A DNA stretch of 64,000 nt from Kribbella sp. NBC_01245 (GCF_036226525.1 NZ_CP108487.1:4092001-4156000); one strand, 5' to 3'. Positions 9,500-19,850 are shown, counted from the stretch's first letter. Notes: generated by a model not told the origin, from the sequence alone. Made by a program: numbers and translations.

Positions 9500-11086
9500 A
9501 TGAAACGCCTATCGCGAGCAGTGCTGGCGGTCCTGTCACTCACCGCGCTTGTCATACCCGTCCAGGCCTCGGCTGCGCCATCAGGCGCGCAGTCCTGCGA
9601 TTCAGTCGCGAATCCGGCCGTGCCCGGAGCCAAGGTCCTCAGCACCACCGCAGTGCCCAAACCCGGCGGCGATGTCGAGTTCCCGCCGGAGTGGGGTGTG
9701 CCACCGATCAAGGACGTGCCGCCGTTCTGTGAGGTCAAGGTCATGCTCACGCACCCCGGCGCAGGTGACCGCGTCATGGTGCGGCTCTGGCTGCCGCTGA
9801 CCGGGTGGAACGGCCGCTTCCAGGCGCTTGGCGGTGGCGGCTTCTCGATGTACGACGGTGATGGTTCGATCGCCCTCGCGGTGAAGAGCGGCTACGCGGC
9901 CGCTCAGACCGACGGTGGCGTCGGCTTTGACTTCGAGAATCCGTCGAAGTGGGCGCTGGACGACAAGGGCCGCGTCAATCGCGAGCTCCTGAAGAACTTC
10001 GCGTACCGGTCCCTGCACGACTTGGCTGTGGCAGGTAAGGCCGTGACCGCGTCCTACTACGGCAAGGCGGCCAGCTATTCGTACTGGAGCGGCTGCTCGA
10101 CCGGCGGCCGCCAGGGCATGATGAACGTGCAGCGTTATCCCGACGACTACGACGGGGTCAACGCGGCGGCGCCCGCGATCAACTGGACCAGATTCGTGAT
10201 GGCCGATCTCTGGCCGCACGTGGTGATGAACGCCGAGGGCGTCTACCCGAGCGGCTGCGAGTTCGCCGCGTTCCGCCAGGCCGCGATCGAGAAGTGCGAT
10301 CCGGATGACGGCCTGGTCGACGGCATCGTTCGCGACCCCGCCACGTGCCGGTTCGACCCGCACACCCTGGTCGGCAAACAGGTGGAGTGCAAGGGTCAGA
10401 CCTTCACCATCACCAAGGCCGAGGCGGATGTCGTGCGCAAGATCTGGGCCGGCCCGAAGACCTGGTACGGCGCTCAGCTCTGGCCCGGGTTCGACCCCAG
10501 CACCGACCTGACCGCCACCGCGAGCACGACCACCCGGCCGGACGGTACGACGACCGCTGGGCGTGCGTTCCAGATCTCCGAGAACTGGGCCAAGTACTTC
10601 CTCAAGAAGGACCCATCCTTCGATATCAAGACCATCGGCTATCGCGAGTTCGAGCAGCTGTTCCGGCAGTCCTACCTCGAGTACAACCAGATCATCGGCG
10701 CCGAGGACGTCGACCTGACCGCCTTCCGGAATTCCGGCGGCAAGGTGGTCACCTGGCACGGCACCGAGGACTCGCTGATCCACTGGGGCGGCACGGTGGA
10801 TTACCGCGAGCGAGTCGAACGGCGAATGGGCGGCGCGGCCAAGGTGGACCAGTTCTACCGCGTCTTCCTCGCACCGGGCGCCGAGCATTGCGGCCCGGCC
10901 GCGGGCGCGGCTCCGATCGACCCGCTGGCCCCGGTCGTCGACTGGGTCGAGAAGGGCAAAGCACCGGAAACGATCGCCGCCGCGACCTTCACCGGCGCCA
11001 CCCGCGACCTCTGCCGCTACCCCCTCAAGTCCCACTACAACGGCACTGGCGACCCCCGCCAATCCACCAGCTACACCTGCCGCTAA
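9500..11086 (+). CDS. Exported tannase/feruloyl esterase family protein
   Basis: 528 residues with a signal peptide (MKRLSRAVLAVLSLTALVIP, cleavage likely near ASA-AP). The tannase/feruloyl-esterase nucleophile elbow is GCSTGGRQG with Ser at about residue 200. The catalytic His is in PGAEHCGP near the C-terminus, and the acid is likely in WHGTEDSLIHW. Paired cysteines flank the Ser and His in this family and are present here. It should hydrolyse ester bonds of plant phenolics such as gallates or ferulates, or related aromatic esters, outside the cell. The ATG has AGGGAGAA just upstream. Confidence 0.85.
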   Translation: MKRLSRAVLAVLSLTALVIPVQASAAPSGAQSCDSVANPAVPGAKVLSTTAVPKPGGDVEFPPEWGVPPIKDVPPFCEVKVMLTHPGAGDRVMVRLWLPLTGWNGRFQALGGGGFSMYDGDGSIALAVKSGYAAAQTDGGVGFDFENPSKWALDDKGRVNRELLKNFAYRSLHDLAVAGKAVTASYYGKAASYSYWSGCSTGGRQGMMNVQRYPDDYDGVNAAAPAINWTRFVMADLWPHVVMNAEGVYPSGCEFAAFRQAAIEKCDPDDGLVDGIVRDPATCRFDPHTLVGKQVECKGQTFTITKAEADVVRKIWAGPKTWYGAQLWPGFDPSTDLTATASTTTRPDGTTTAGRAFQISENWAKYFLKKDPSFDIKTIGYREFEQLFRQSYLEYNQIIGAEDVDLTAFRNSGGKVVTWHGTEDSLIHWGGTVDYRERVERRMGGAAKVDQFYRVFLAPGAEHCGPAAGAAPIDPLAPVVDWVEKGKAPETIAAATFTGATRDLCRYPLKSHYNGTGDPRQSTSYTCR

Positions 11087-11129
11087 CCAGCATCACCACG
11101 GCGGCGCCTGTCGCCGTACTGGCAAGCAC

Positions 11130-11183
11130 GATCCCGCGGCGAGCGCCTGGCCATGATGGCAACAGGCGCTCGCCGCGGGGATC
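11130..11183. terminator. Long hairpin terminator between convergent genes
   Basis: A 20-base arm (11130-11149, core CCCGCGGCGAGCGCCTG) pairs with 11163-11183 around a 13-base loop, with one bulged G. There is no U-tract on either side. It separates the convergent esterase and subtilase genes and overlaps the subtilase stop codon by two bases, so it could stop transcription from both directions. Confidence 0.7.
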
Positions 11184-14100
11184 AACTCACGCGATACCCG
11201 CGGATGATCGTCTGCTCCACTTGGTTTCCCTCGGCGTCTTTCGCGACTGCGCGCAACGACACGGCCGCGCCGGGCGGGTTCGTCACCCTCGCCAGCCACC
11301 CGTCACCCGCTCGCACCACCTTCGCGGATTGCCAGGTCTGACCGTCGTCGGTCGACACGTCGACGGTCAGCGCCTGCACCCGTACCGCCGGCGCTCCCGG
11401 CTGACGTTGCACGGAGATCGGGATGACGAGCTCGCCTGCCCGGGCCCGATTCCGCTCGTCCAGTCGCGGCTTGAAATGCACCGCCAGGAACGGCAATGAC
11501 GCGATGCCGTCGACGTGGGCCGAGCGAAATGTCCAGGCGCTGTCGATCTTGGTCGACACCTGCGTGCCCTTCACCGCCAAACGACTTTCCAGCCGGTACG
11601 ACGCTTCGCCCGGCGGCACGTCGATCCCGATATAGGCGGCGGTCGGCCAGTCGCGCACCAGTTCGCCGTTGCGGTAGAGCCGGGCGGATCCGGCCGGGAA
11701 CTTGGGCTCGTTCATGTGCAACGGGCTGTTGTCCGAACGCAGGCTGAGCCCGACCAGCAGCCGATCGCCCGCTCGCTGCGCGCCACGAGCCAGCCCGTTC
11801 GGCCAGATCGGGCCCTGCGTCAGACGCGGCCCGAGCACCCCCTTGTTCCAGTCCTCCAGATAGGTCCGACCCGGCTGATAGGTCGATCGCTCCGAGCTGA
11901 ACAGCCAGGTGCCGACGATGCGATCAGGCTCGCTGAATGTCACCAAGCCCGAGGACCACTCGAGCCCTTTGGCGAGGTAGAACTCGGTCCGCTGGAAGGG
12001 CAACCTGGCGGTCAGCTCCCGCGCACCAGTGGGCGGCACCGCGTAGTCGAGCGTCACACCCGCCGGCCGGGCCCAATGACTGGTCGCCGCCACCCGGGCC
12101 TCATCCGTATCGGCCGCATAACTCGCCTTCACCGCGGCGAACTCCCGCTGCCGCGGATTCAGCTGTACGCCGTTGTGCGCCCGGCCCATCGCATAATCGG
12201 CCAGGTTGTACTCGTACGCGCTGTTCGCGAAGTCGCCGGCCGGACCTGGTTCGGCGAATCGCCCGTAGGCCACGCTGACGACGTCCCCGGGCACGGGTGC
12301 GGGGTCACCGAGTTCGCCGATGAAGACCGGGTTCTCGGCGTCACCCGGCTGCACGTAGGTCAGGACGGCTGCCGCCCCTCGGTGCATATCGCGCGCGACT
12401 ACAACGTTCAACTCCATCAGCCGGGCCGTTGCCTTAGGCACCGACATCTGCACCGGCTTCGCTCTGCGCGCGTCCAGCACGACGGCGCCGTCCTTCCGGA
12501 CCTCCAGCACCGAGTGCATCAGCACGGTCCAGTCCGTGCCGGTCACGGTGCTGAAGTCCCCAACCGTGTACTCCCCGGGCGGCAGGCGCAGCTTGCCCGA
12601 GCCGGTCCCGGCTTCGTAGATGTAGTCACCACAGGCGATATCGCATGGCCCGAGCCGATCGAAGAAGGCGATGTGTTCCCGAGGCGCCTTGCCGTCGCGC
12701 CCGATGGTCGTCACCTGGACGTCGTACCGCTCGGCCTCCTTCTCCACCCCGATCGGCGTACTCACCGTCAGCCCGTCACTCGCCCCGCCTTCGCCCGTCG
12801 CGACGAGCTGGCCGCTGAACATCCCGATCGGTACCGTCGCCGGTTTCGTATCAACGGTGAGGGTCGCATCAGCGGTTCCACCAGCCGGTACGACGATCCG
12901 GCTCGGCGAGATCCCGAAGAGCCCAGCAGGCATATCCGGAACACGTAGGTCGAGGTCCAACGTCACCGCCGAACTGCCGCTGTTGCGATAGGTGATGGTC
13001 TTCGTCTGCACGGGATCGTCGTCGTGCGGCCACGTAGCCAGACCAAAACCGGCACTCGTCGGTGACGCGACCACCTGCTGCTTGATCGCGCGGGCGACAT
13101 CGACCCTGCCCGCCCCCTGGTCGAACCCGGACGCCCCTGGCATCGGCTTGGCTGCTGCCATCAAGGCCGCCTTGACCTGAGCGCCGGTCCAGTCCGGGTG
13201 CTGCTGGAGCAGAATCGCCGCGGCACCCGCGACATGCGGCGTCGCCATCGAGGTCCCGGACGCCGCGACATAGCTCTCGCCAACCGGACCGGTACCTGAA
13301 GCCTTGGCCGCCACGATCTCGACACCCGGAGCGGTCACGTCGGGCTTCAGCAAATAGTTCCCGGCCGTCGGACCTCGGCCACTGAACGGAGCGCGCACGT
13401 CGTCATCGTCGACAGCGCCGACCGTGAGCGCGGACGCCGCACTGCCCGGTGAGTCGATTGTGCCGGTACCGAGCTCGCCATTGTTGCCTGCGGCAATGAC
13501 AAAGAGCGTGCCGTGCCGCGCCGACAGGGTGTTGACGGCCTGCTCGAGCGGATCGTCACCCGGCGCATCAGGCCCGCCGAGGCTCATACTGACCACGGCT
13601 GCTCGCTGCTCGGCCGCGGCCCATTCCATCCCGGCCAGGATGGCGTCCTCCGGACAGCCGTCGTCGGCGGAGCACACCTTGGCATCGAGCAATCGGACGT
13701 CCGGCGCCGCTCCGCGGTAGGCCCCACCGGACGCGGCGCCGGTGCCGGTCAACGTCGAGGCGACGTGGGTGCCATGGCCGACCTGGTCACCGTCCGGTCC
13801 GCCGACGAAGTTCTTCGCCACGGCGATCCGGCCGGCCAGGTCCGGATGCTGCGCGTCGATACCACTGTCGAGCACCGCCACCGTGACGCCTCGCCCGGTG
13901 AATCCCTCCTGCCAGGCGGCCGGTACGCCGATCTGCGGCACGCTTCGGTCCAGGCTGGTCCGGCGAATCCCGTTCAGCCAGACCTTCGCGACTCCTGGCG
14001 CGAGCGACCTGCCACCCGCGCCACCTCGTAGCGACTTCCAGAAGGCCGCCGAATTCCGCTTCGACTCGCGTACGGAGAAGCCGGCGATGCCGGGCAATTC

Positions 14101-14553
14101 CCGCCAGGCACTCGTGCCGGCAAGGCTCGCGCGAGCCCGGCCCGGCGCCTGCTGCACGATCAACGGCAGGTGCGGAGACCGCGCGTCGTCGTACCCGGAC
14201 TCCAGCAGGGTGGTCACGTCGAACAACCGCGGGTCGAGCCGGCCGGACGCGAGCAGCCCGACGGCATCCAGCGGTACGACCCGCACCCGGCCCGCGTCCG
14301 TGGTGATCCGGAAGCGCATCAGCCCACGTCCCGCCGCGGGCAGGACTCGCGGAGGGGCGCCGGGTGCCACCTCGACGCGGTCTCCGGTGATCAGCGTGAC
14401 CGTCCCACTCAAACCAACCGATACGGGCCCCACCGTGGCGGCGGCCGTGGCGGCAGGCGCCGCCGGGGCGACGGCAGTGGCCGAAGGCGGCGGGAGCGTC
14501 AGCAGACCACCGATCAAGCCGATGGCGACCAGCGCTCTCACGGGTTCTCGCAT
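11182..14553 (-). CDS. Exported subtilisin-family (S8) serine protease
   Basis: 1123 residues. A signal peptide lies at about 1-30 and a pro-region to about 200. The peptidase S8 domain has catalytic Asp229 (AVLDSGID), His260 (GHGTHVAS) and Ser435 (ASGTSMATPHVAG), all intact. The oxyanion Asn is in FVIAAGNNGE. About 600 further residues form beta-rich domains of unknown role, probably for substrate or surface binding. The start ATG at 14553 has GAGGAG upstream; the frame is open upstream, but without a ribosome site. It is likely a large secreted protease for protein scavenging. Confidence 0.9.
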   Translation of the reverse strand: MREPVRALVAIGLIGGLLTLPPPSATAVAPAAPAATAAATVGPVSVGLSGTVTLITGDRVEVAPGAPPRVLPAAGRGLMRFRITTDAGRVRVVPLDAVGLLASGRLDPRLFDVTTLLESGYDDARSPHLPLIVQQAPGRARASLAGTSAWRELPGIAGFSVRESKRNSAAFWKSLRGGAGGRSLAPGVAKVWLNGIRRTSLDRSVPQIGVPAAWQEGFTGRGVTVAVLDSGIDAQHPDLAGRIAVAKNFVGGPDGDQVGHGTHVASTLTGTGAASGGAYRGAAPDVRLLDAKVCSADDGCPEDAILAGMEWAAAEQRAAVVSMSLGGPDAPGDDPLEQAVNTLSARHGTLFVIAAGNNGELGTGTIDSPGSAASALTVGAVDDDDVRAPFSGRGPTAGNYLLKPDVTAPGVEIVAAKASGTGPVGESYVAASGTSMATPHVAGAAAILLQQHPDWTGAQVKAALMAAAKPMPGASGFDQGAGRVDVARAIKQQVVASPTSAGFGLATWPHDDDPVQTKTITYRNSGSSAVTLDLDLRVPDMPAGLFGISPSRIVVPAGGTADATLTVDTKPATVPIGMFSGQLVATGEGGASDGLTVSTPIGVEKEAERYDVQVTTIGRDGKAPREHIAFFDRLGPCDIACGDYIYEAGTGSGKLRLPPGEYTVGDFSTVTGTDWTVLMHSVLEVRKDGAVVLDARRAKPVQMSVPKATARLMELNVVVARDMHRGAAAVLTYVQPGDAENPVFIGELGDPAPVPGDVVSVAYGRFAEPGPAGDFANSAYEYNLADYAMGRAHNGVQLNPRQREFAAVKASYAADTDEARVAATSHWARPAGVTLDYAVPPTGARELTARLPFQRTEFYLAKGLEWSSGLVTFSEPDRIVGTWLFSSERSTYQPGRTYLEDWNKGVLGPRLTQGPIWPNGLARGAQRAGDRLLVGLSLRSDNSPLHMNEPKFPAGSARLYRNGELVRDWPTAAYIGIDVPPGEASYRLESRLAVKGTQVSTKIDSAWTFRSAHVDGIASLPFLAVHFKPRLDERNRARAGELVIPISVQRQPGAPAVRVQALTVDVSTDDGQTWQSAKVVRAGDGWLARVTNPPGAAVSLRAVAKDAEGNQVEQTIIRGYRVS

Positions 14554-14661
14554 GGGCGAACTCCTCAGCACGACTTGCCCGCCAGTTGTCACCCGGCGAG
14601 CACATGATGCGAGCACTTGCCCGAACGCCCCCCAATCCTTCTCGCCCAGGATCCTTTGGGG

Positions 14662-15573
14662 CTAGCGGACGGTTAGGAGGGTGTGCATGCCGCGGGCGGC
14701 TTGTAGGCGACCGGTTTTGAGGTCGACCATCCAAGTCGTCAAGGCGTAGAGGCCGGGCGGTAAGGACAGTCGGACGAGCTCGGACTGACCGGCTGTGAGA
14801 ACGGGGACGCCTTGTGGAAGGCCGATGAAGGGCGAGTTCGGCGGCCAGTTTCCGGTCTCGATGACCTCGAACGCATGTTGTACGTCCTGCCGGGTGGTGC
14901 CGGGCTTGACCGGGATCAGGATCGCCTCGGCCAATTGCCGGGTGCGGTTGCTGACCCGCAGCGACTGGCCGCCGGCGACGACGGCAGGTGCCAGGTAACG
15001 CGGCCCGCTCACGGTCTCGACCATCGCGATCGAAGCGACCCGGTCGGCGAGCGCCAGCGCCGGGTCCGGGGCGACGGGTTCGTTGCTACGGGCAACTGCC
15101 TTGCCGGCAACGGTGAGAGCGTGGACCGCGTCTGTGACTCGCAGGTAGTCGATGAGGTAGTACGTTCCGCTGACCAGCGTCCGCCGGAATGTCGCCGTAC
15201 GGCCGGGCTCCGTCACCGCCCCACCGAGCATGATCGCGGTCGCCTCGACCTCCCGGCCGGCAGCGGCGGCTTCAACCCCATGCTTCGTCAGCGCCAGCCG
15301 CAGCTGCACCAAGAACGCGGAGAGCTCCTGACCAGGTTTAAGCCGCACCAGGCCAAGCCGGATCCCCTTGGGGTTCGTCGTACTCACAGCGAATTCGGTC
15401 GGCCCGGGCAGGTGCATGGATGGAGCGGCGAAGCCGTCGACCGTGCCGACGACCTGAACGACCTCCGCGCTCTTGGCGCCCTGGGCAACGGCATGAGCGG
15501 GCACGGTCGCGAGAGCTACGGCCAGCAGCAGACCAGCGCCCGCGCCTCGACGTACGGCCTTAAGTGCAAACAA
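14662..15573 (-). CDS. Secreted protein of unknown function
   Basis: 303 residues with a clear signal peptide (RGAGAGLLLAVALATVPAHA). The rest is two similar beta-rich halves, each with a P-G-x-x-x-x-x-V-x-x-x-F/L pattern (LKPGQELSAFLVQLRLAL and VKPGTTRQDVQHAFEVI) and a following T-Y/L-Y-L/A-hydrophobic strand. The second half ends in LPPGLYALTTWMVDL. I do not recognise a family with confidence. The start is TTG with GGAGG seven bases upstream, which decides it. It is divergent from the Calx-beta-like gene. Confidence 0.6.
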   Translation of the reverse strand: MFALKAVRRGAGAGLLLAVALATVPAHAVAQGAKSAEVVQVVGTVDGFAAPSMHLPGPTEFAVSTTNPKGIRLGLVRLKPGQELSAFLVQLRLALTKHGVEAAAAGREVEATAIMLGGAVTEPGRTATFRRTLVSGTYYLIDYLRVTDAVHALTVAGKAVARSNEPVAPDPALALADRVASIAMVETVSGPRYLAPAVVAGGQSLRVSNRTRQLAEAILIPVKPGTTRQDVQHAFEVIETGNWPPNSPFIGLPQGVPVLTAGQSELVRLSLPPGLYALTTWMVDLKTGRLQAARGMHTLLTVR

Positions 15574-15809
15574 AGTACTGCCTCCAAGATCGGGAACTTC
15601 CTGCTACAGAGGTTGTCCGACCCGGCCCCACCACCACATCCAGCCCACCCCTGACACATCCCGGACCAACCCCTACTACCGCTCCAGCACGCCACCGCCC
15701 CGAGACGATCCAGGGGCGAATATGGCCACAACCTTCCGGCAACCTGGGGGTGCGACTATCGTCCGGCCAGGGTTTGCCAACGTCGTACGGATGGTGGGGG
15801 TTTAAGCGA

Positions 15810-16262
15810 ATGAAGTGGCTCAGGGGGATTTGTGCGCTCGTCGTCGCCACAGTGGTGGTGACGGCCGGCGGGTCGGGGGTGGCGACCGCGGCCGCCGACG
15901 AGTGGCCGAAGGTCGTGGTTCAGAACACGACCATCGACAACCACGGTTGCGAGGAGTACCCGACGTTGTTCACCCGACGCGTCGCGATCCAGATGACGCC
16001 GGCCGCAGACCAGGACTTCAAGATCACCTGGATGACCAAGGCGGGTACCGCGAAGCCGGAGGCGGACTTCATCCCCGTCACCAACGGCTTGGTGGAGGTG
16101 AAGGCCGGACAGACGGTTGCCACGGCGAACGTCCAGATCCGCAAGGACATGGTGCGTGAGCAGGACGAGACGTTCTTCGTCGTACTGACCTCGACCTCGG
16201 ACGGAAAGCTGGCCGACAGCGTCGCGACGGTGACCATCCACGACGTGGCCTGCAACGGCTAA
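15810..16262 (+). CDS. Small secreted Calx-beta-like domain protein
   Basis: 150 residues with a signal peptide (about 1-29, ending ATAAA-D) and one Calx-beta-like Ig fold: PEADFIPVTNGLVEVKAGQT, an AxVQI strand, EQDETFFVVLTS, and the closing strand VATVTIHD. Calx-beta domains bind calcium or act as structural modules of surface proteins; here it stands alone, with two possible disulfide cysteines (HGCEE and VACNG). GGGGG upstream of the ATG is the probable ribosome site. Its TAA shares bases with the stop of the convergent SARP gene. Confidence 0.65.
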   Translation: MKWLRGICALVVATVVVTAGGSGVATAAADEWPKVVVQNTTIDNHGCEEYPTLFTRRVAIQMTPAADQDFKITWMTKAGTAKPEADFIPVTNGLVEVKAGQTVATANVQIRKDMVREQDETFFVVLTSTSDGKLADSVATVTIHDVACNG

Positions 16263-19102
16263 GTGGGTGTTGGGGCGGCAGCCGGTGATCGGTTGCCGCC
16301 CCTCGGCAGCTCCTCGAGCAGAGTGAGGATCCGCGCTTCCAGCTGCTCGTCGGCGATGCCACGGCTGGCGGTCAACGCTTGCTGGAGTACGTCGGCGGCG
16401 GCCGCGGTATCACCACAGGCGAGATAGGCGGCGCCGAGATGGGCCAGGGTGTCGGGAGCGAAGTGCTGGTCCCCGGCCCGCTGCCGGATGGCGAGCGCCT
16501 CGCGAAGATGGGCGACCGCCGTCTCCGCGGAGCCATGCTCGAGGTAGGCCTGGCCGAGGTTGTGGGTGATCGCGCCCTCCAGCCACAGGTCGGCCAGTTC
16601 GCGGGCTTGCGCGAGAGCACGGGTCAAGTAGTCGAACCCGAGCTCGACCTGCCCGATCTGGACGTACGTCTCACCGAGATTGCTGAGCGTGGCGGCCATC
16701 GCGGCCTGCTGACCCGTTTCGCCGTACAGCGGCAGTGCCTGGTGGAACGCGTCGATCGCCTCGTCGTACCTGCGCAGGCCGACATAGGCGTTGGCCAGAT
16801 TGTTCAGCGCGTTCCCCAGCCCACGTTTGTCGCCCGTGGAACTGGTGAGGGCGATCGATCGGTTCAGCGGCTCGAGCGCCTCCGCGAACCGGTGTGCGGC
16901 CTTGTAGGCCACGCCGAGACTGCTCCACATCAGGCCTTCGGCGAACTCGTCGCCGTCACGTTGTGCGGCGTCGACCGCCCAGCGGCAGATCTCGATCCGG
17001 TCGGTTCGGTGACCACGGAATTCGAACCAGCCGGTCAGCAGGTACGTCAGCTGCCAGGCCGCGCGATGGTGCCCCAACTCGGTCGCCGCCCGGGTGACGG
17101 GGACGAGGTTGGGCCGTTCACCGTCGAGGAAGGCGAGAACGGCATCGCGGTCGGTGGCGTCGGCGATGCCCGTTTCGGTGGGCGGGTACTGCAGCGTCGG
17201 CACCACCCGGTTGCGGCTCGGATCCAGCGCGCGGTTGGCGATCTGGGCGATGGCGAGATACCAGTCGACGATCCGGCTGATCGTCTCCGCGCGCTGCTCG
17301 GGCGGCTCGTCCTGCTGGGCGCACTCCGAGGCGTAGAGGCGGATCAGGTCGTGGAAGCGGTACCGGTCGTGGCCGAGGTCGGCGATCAGCTGGGCCGTCA
17401 CCAATTCCGCCAGCAGCGCGCGGGCCTGCGGCAGCGAAACGTCCGCGGCCGCCGACGCGAGATGCACCTGGACGGTCGGTCCGGCATGGAGGCCGAGTAG
17501 CCGGAACAGCCGAGCGGCCGCCGGCGTCAACGCGTCGTACGCGCTGGCGAAGACGGTCCGGACGCTGCGGGAATCACCGTCGATGCTGAGGGCGTCGAGC
17601 CGGTTCTCCCCCTCGAGGGCGGCACAGAGTTCCGTGATCGGACGAAGCGGATGCGCCGCCAGGATGGCCGCGGCGATCCGCACGGCCAGCGGCATCCGTC
17701 CACAAAGGTCGGCCAGCTTGGCGGCCGCGTCAGGTTCCCTCTCGATCCGCTCGGCGCCGAGCATCTGGCCGAGCAGGTCCAGTGCCTCGTCATTGTCGAG
17801 GGCGTCGAGGTCGACCAGGCGTACGGCGTGATGTGCCCCGAGCGCGGTCAGGCGACTGCGACTGGTCACCAGCAACAAGCTGGACTCTCCGCCGGGCACT
17901 AGCGGCAGCAGTTGATCCACGGCACCGCAGTTGTCAAGGAGGACGAGGATTCGCTTGTTGTGCATGAACGATCTGTAGAGCCCGGACTGCTCGGACAGCT
18001 CCGCAGGAACTCTGTCGGTCGACACCCCCAGGCTTCGCAGTAGACGCGGCAACGCCTCAGTCGCCGCCATCGCTTGGCCGGGCTCGTGGCCGCGCAGATC
18101 AAGGAAGAGCTGGCCGTCGGGAAAATCGTGCTCGACCGCATGCGCCCACTGCAGGGCCAACGCGGTCTTCCCCATCCCACCCGGACCGGACAACGCGAGA
18201 ACCCTCGGTCGCCCCTTGGCCTGGCTGACCGCATCATCCAGTACGGCGAGCTCCCTGGTCCGGCCGGTGAAGTGGCCGACCGGCGCTGGTAGTTGCGCCG
18301 GCTTGGGGAAGTGCGGCCGCTTCGCCGCGACCGGGCTCATCGGGGCTTCGTGCCGAAGGATGGCGGCGTACTGACGCCGGAGTTCCGGACCTGGGTCGAC
18401 GCCCAGCTCGTCCGCCAGACGCGTTCTGAGTCGGTGGTAGGCCTCCAACGCGTCGGCGTGCCGGCCGCTGCGATAGCGCGCCGTCATCAGGAGCCCGACC
18501 AGCCGCTCCCGGTAGGGATGCCGGGCGACCAGGACCTCCAGCTCGGAGGCTGAGCGGCCATGCTCGCCCAGTTCCAGCTCGGCCGCCCAGAGGTCCTCGG
18601 CCGCGCTGATCCGGATCTCCTGCAAGCGGTCGATCGCGGCCATCGCCGCACCGGCCAGTGGCGCATCGGCGAAGGCGTCGCCACGCCACAGGGTCATTGC
18701 CTCGTGCAACAGCTTCGACGCCTCGGCCGGGCGGGCGGCGGCTCGCGCGGACGCGACCTGCTTCTCGAAGCGGCTGACGTCCACCTCGGCGGGCGAGATC
18801 GCCAGCACATAGCCAGGTTCGCGAGTGCAGAAGAGATCCGGCAGACCGCACGCCTCCAGCGCCTGCCGGACCCGGGTGACGTGGCTGTACAAAGTCTTCA
18901 GCGCCGTACGAGGTGGATCCTCACCCCACAACGCGTCGATCAGCGTCGTTCTCGCGACGACCACACCGGGTTGCAGGGCGAGCAAACCGAGCAGTGCGCG
19001 CTGGCGACTTCCGGGCAGCACGGCGAGCCCGCCGGGGCCGATGACCTCGACGGGCCCGAGCAGCCGTACGTCGGCTCGTGGCCGGTTCGACGCTGATTCC
19101 AC
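16259..19102 (-). CDS. AfsR/SARP-type regulator with NB-ARC and TPR domains
   Basis: 947 residues. In order: a winged-helix DNA-binding domain (about 1-95), the bacterial transcriptional activation domain (about 100-245), an NB-ARC-like ATPase with P-loop SGPGGMGKTALAL and Walker B KRILVLLDNCG (about 270-560), and TPR repeats to the C-terminus. This is the AfsR/DnrI-type pattern of pathway activators. The GTG start at 19102 has AGGAGG six bases upstream; the frame is open five codons further, but that would put the ribosome site inside the coding region. No biosynthetic gene cluster lies beside it, so its target is unknown. Confidence 0.88.
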   Translation of the reverse strand: MESASNRPRADVRLLGPVEVIGPGGLAVLPGSRQRALLGLLALQPGVVVARTTLIDALWGEDPPRTALKTLYSHVTRVRQALEACGLPDLFCTREPGYVLAISPAEVDVSRFEKQVASARAAARPAEASKLLHEAMTLWRGDAFADAPLAGAAMAAIDRLQEIRISAAEDLWAAELELGEHGRSASELEVLVARHPYRERLVGLLMTARYRSGRHADALEAYHRLRTRLADELGVDPGPELRRQYAAILRHEAPMSPVAAKRPHFPKPAQLPAPVGHFTGRTRELAVLDDAVSQAKGRPRVLALSGPGGMGKTALALQWAHAVEHDFPDGQLFLDLRGHEPGQAMAATEALPRLLRSLGVSTDRVPAELSEQSGLYRSFMHNKRILVLLDNCGAVDQLLPLVPGGESSLLLVTSRSRLTALGAHHAVRLVDLDALDNDEALDLLGQMLGAERIEREPDAAAKLADLCGRMPLAVRIAAAILAAHPLRPITELCAALEGENRLDALSIDGDSRSVRTVFASAYDALTPAAARLFRLLGLHAGPTVQVHLASAAADVSLPQARALLAELVTAQLIADLGHDRYRFHDLIRLYASECAQQDEPPEQRAETISRIVDWYLAIAQIANRALDPSRNRVVPTLQYPPTETGIADATDRDAVLAFLDGERPNLVPVTRAATELGHHRAAWQLTYLLTGWFEFRGHRTDRIEICRWAVDAAQRDGDEFAEGLMWSSLGVAYKAAHRFAEALEPLNRSIALTSSTGDKRGLGNALNNLANAYVGLRRYDEAIDAFHQALPLYGETGQQAAMAATLSNLGETYVQIGQVELGFDYLTRALAQARELADLWLEGAITHNLGQAYLEHGSAETAVAHLREALAIRQRAGDQHFAPDTLAHLGAAYLACGDTAAAADVLQQALTASRGIADEQLEARILTLLEELPRGGNRSPAAAPTPT

Positions 19103-19181
19103 CCCTGACCTCCTCACGCCGTCGTCAGCTTAGGGCGTGATGACCTCGCGCGGAGCCAGGGATGGCTGTTACCTCAACGCG

Positions 19182-19850
19182 TCAGCGGACCGTCTGGAAC
19201 ACACCGGTGGACGTCGGCGCGAAACCGTTGGCCCACAAGCGGTTCACCCGCGACCGCTCGTTCGAGTTCGGGTAGGCGTTGGTGCAGGACGGGCCGGGGC
19301 CACCGCCGGACATCAGCTCGCTGCACGGACCCGAGTAGTGGTCCGGCAGACCGAGCACGTGACCGGTCTCGTGGGAGGTGATCCGGGTCGGGTCGTACAC
19401 CTGCGCCTGGCGGTAGTCGAGGAAGATGTAGCCGCGTCCATGGCCGTTGGTGGAGGCGTACGAACCGCGCGGGTCGTTCCCCTCGGTGTAGTAGAAGTCG
19501 TACCCACTGGTGCTCTGGACCAGCCGGACGTTCGTGACCGACGAGTTCCAGATCTGGGTGGACCGGGCGATCTGGGTGGAGAAGGTCGGGGCGTTGTTCC
19601 GGTACCGCACGGTCACGGCGGCGAGCGCGTTACCGCTCTTGGCCTGCTTGGCGCGGGCGGACTTCATCACCGCGTCGTAGAACGCCTTGTTGTTGGCCGC
19701 TTCCTGCGGCGAACCGGCATAGGCGGAGACCGTGCTGACCGGCTCGGGGGCCGGGATGGGCGCGGCGGTCGCCGTGGGAGCCGCGAAAGCCGGGAAGACC
19801 AGCATCGCGGCGAGTCCGGCGAGGGACGGCAGGAGCTTGCGTCGGGACAT
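19182..19850 (-). CDS. Snapalysin-type (M7) zinc metalloprotease, secreted
   Basis: 222 residues: signal peptide (about 1-30, ending ATAA-P), a short pro-segment, then an M7 catalytic domain. The zinc motif [11 protein letters not shown] puts ligands at His160, His164 and Asp170 and the catalytic Glu at 161; the Met-turn is CSELMSG. Two cysteines around the Met-turn (PGPSC and GPC) match the snapalysin disulfide. Snapalysins are small neutral proteases known from Streptomyces. The start ATG has GGAGTGAGG upstream. About 165 bases of the upstream gap hold no other gene. Confidence 0.87.
   Translation of the reverse strand: MSRRKLLPSLAGLAAMLVFPAFAAPTATAAPIPAPEPVSTVSAYAGSPQEAANNKAFYDAVMKSARAKQAKSGNALAAVTVRYRNNAPTFSTQIARSTQIWNSSVTNVRLVQSTSGYDFYYTEGNDPRGSYASTNGHGRGYIFLDYRQAQVYDPTRITSHETGHVLGLPDHYSGPCSELMSGGGPGPSCTNAYPNSNERSRVNRLWANGFAPTSTGVFQTVR

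Noticed and set aside
9602..11062. 486-codon minus-strand frame over the tannase-like gene
   Set aside because: Antisense shadow of a well-supported gene; no domain or start signal.
11130..11183. The long hairpin as a riboswitch or small RNA
   Set aside because: It is a simple long stem between convergent genes; a terminator explains it.
16259..19850. SARP plus neighbours as a biosynthetic gene cluster
   Set aside because: No synthase, tailoring or export genes of such a cluster are present.
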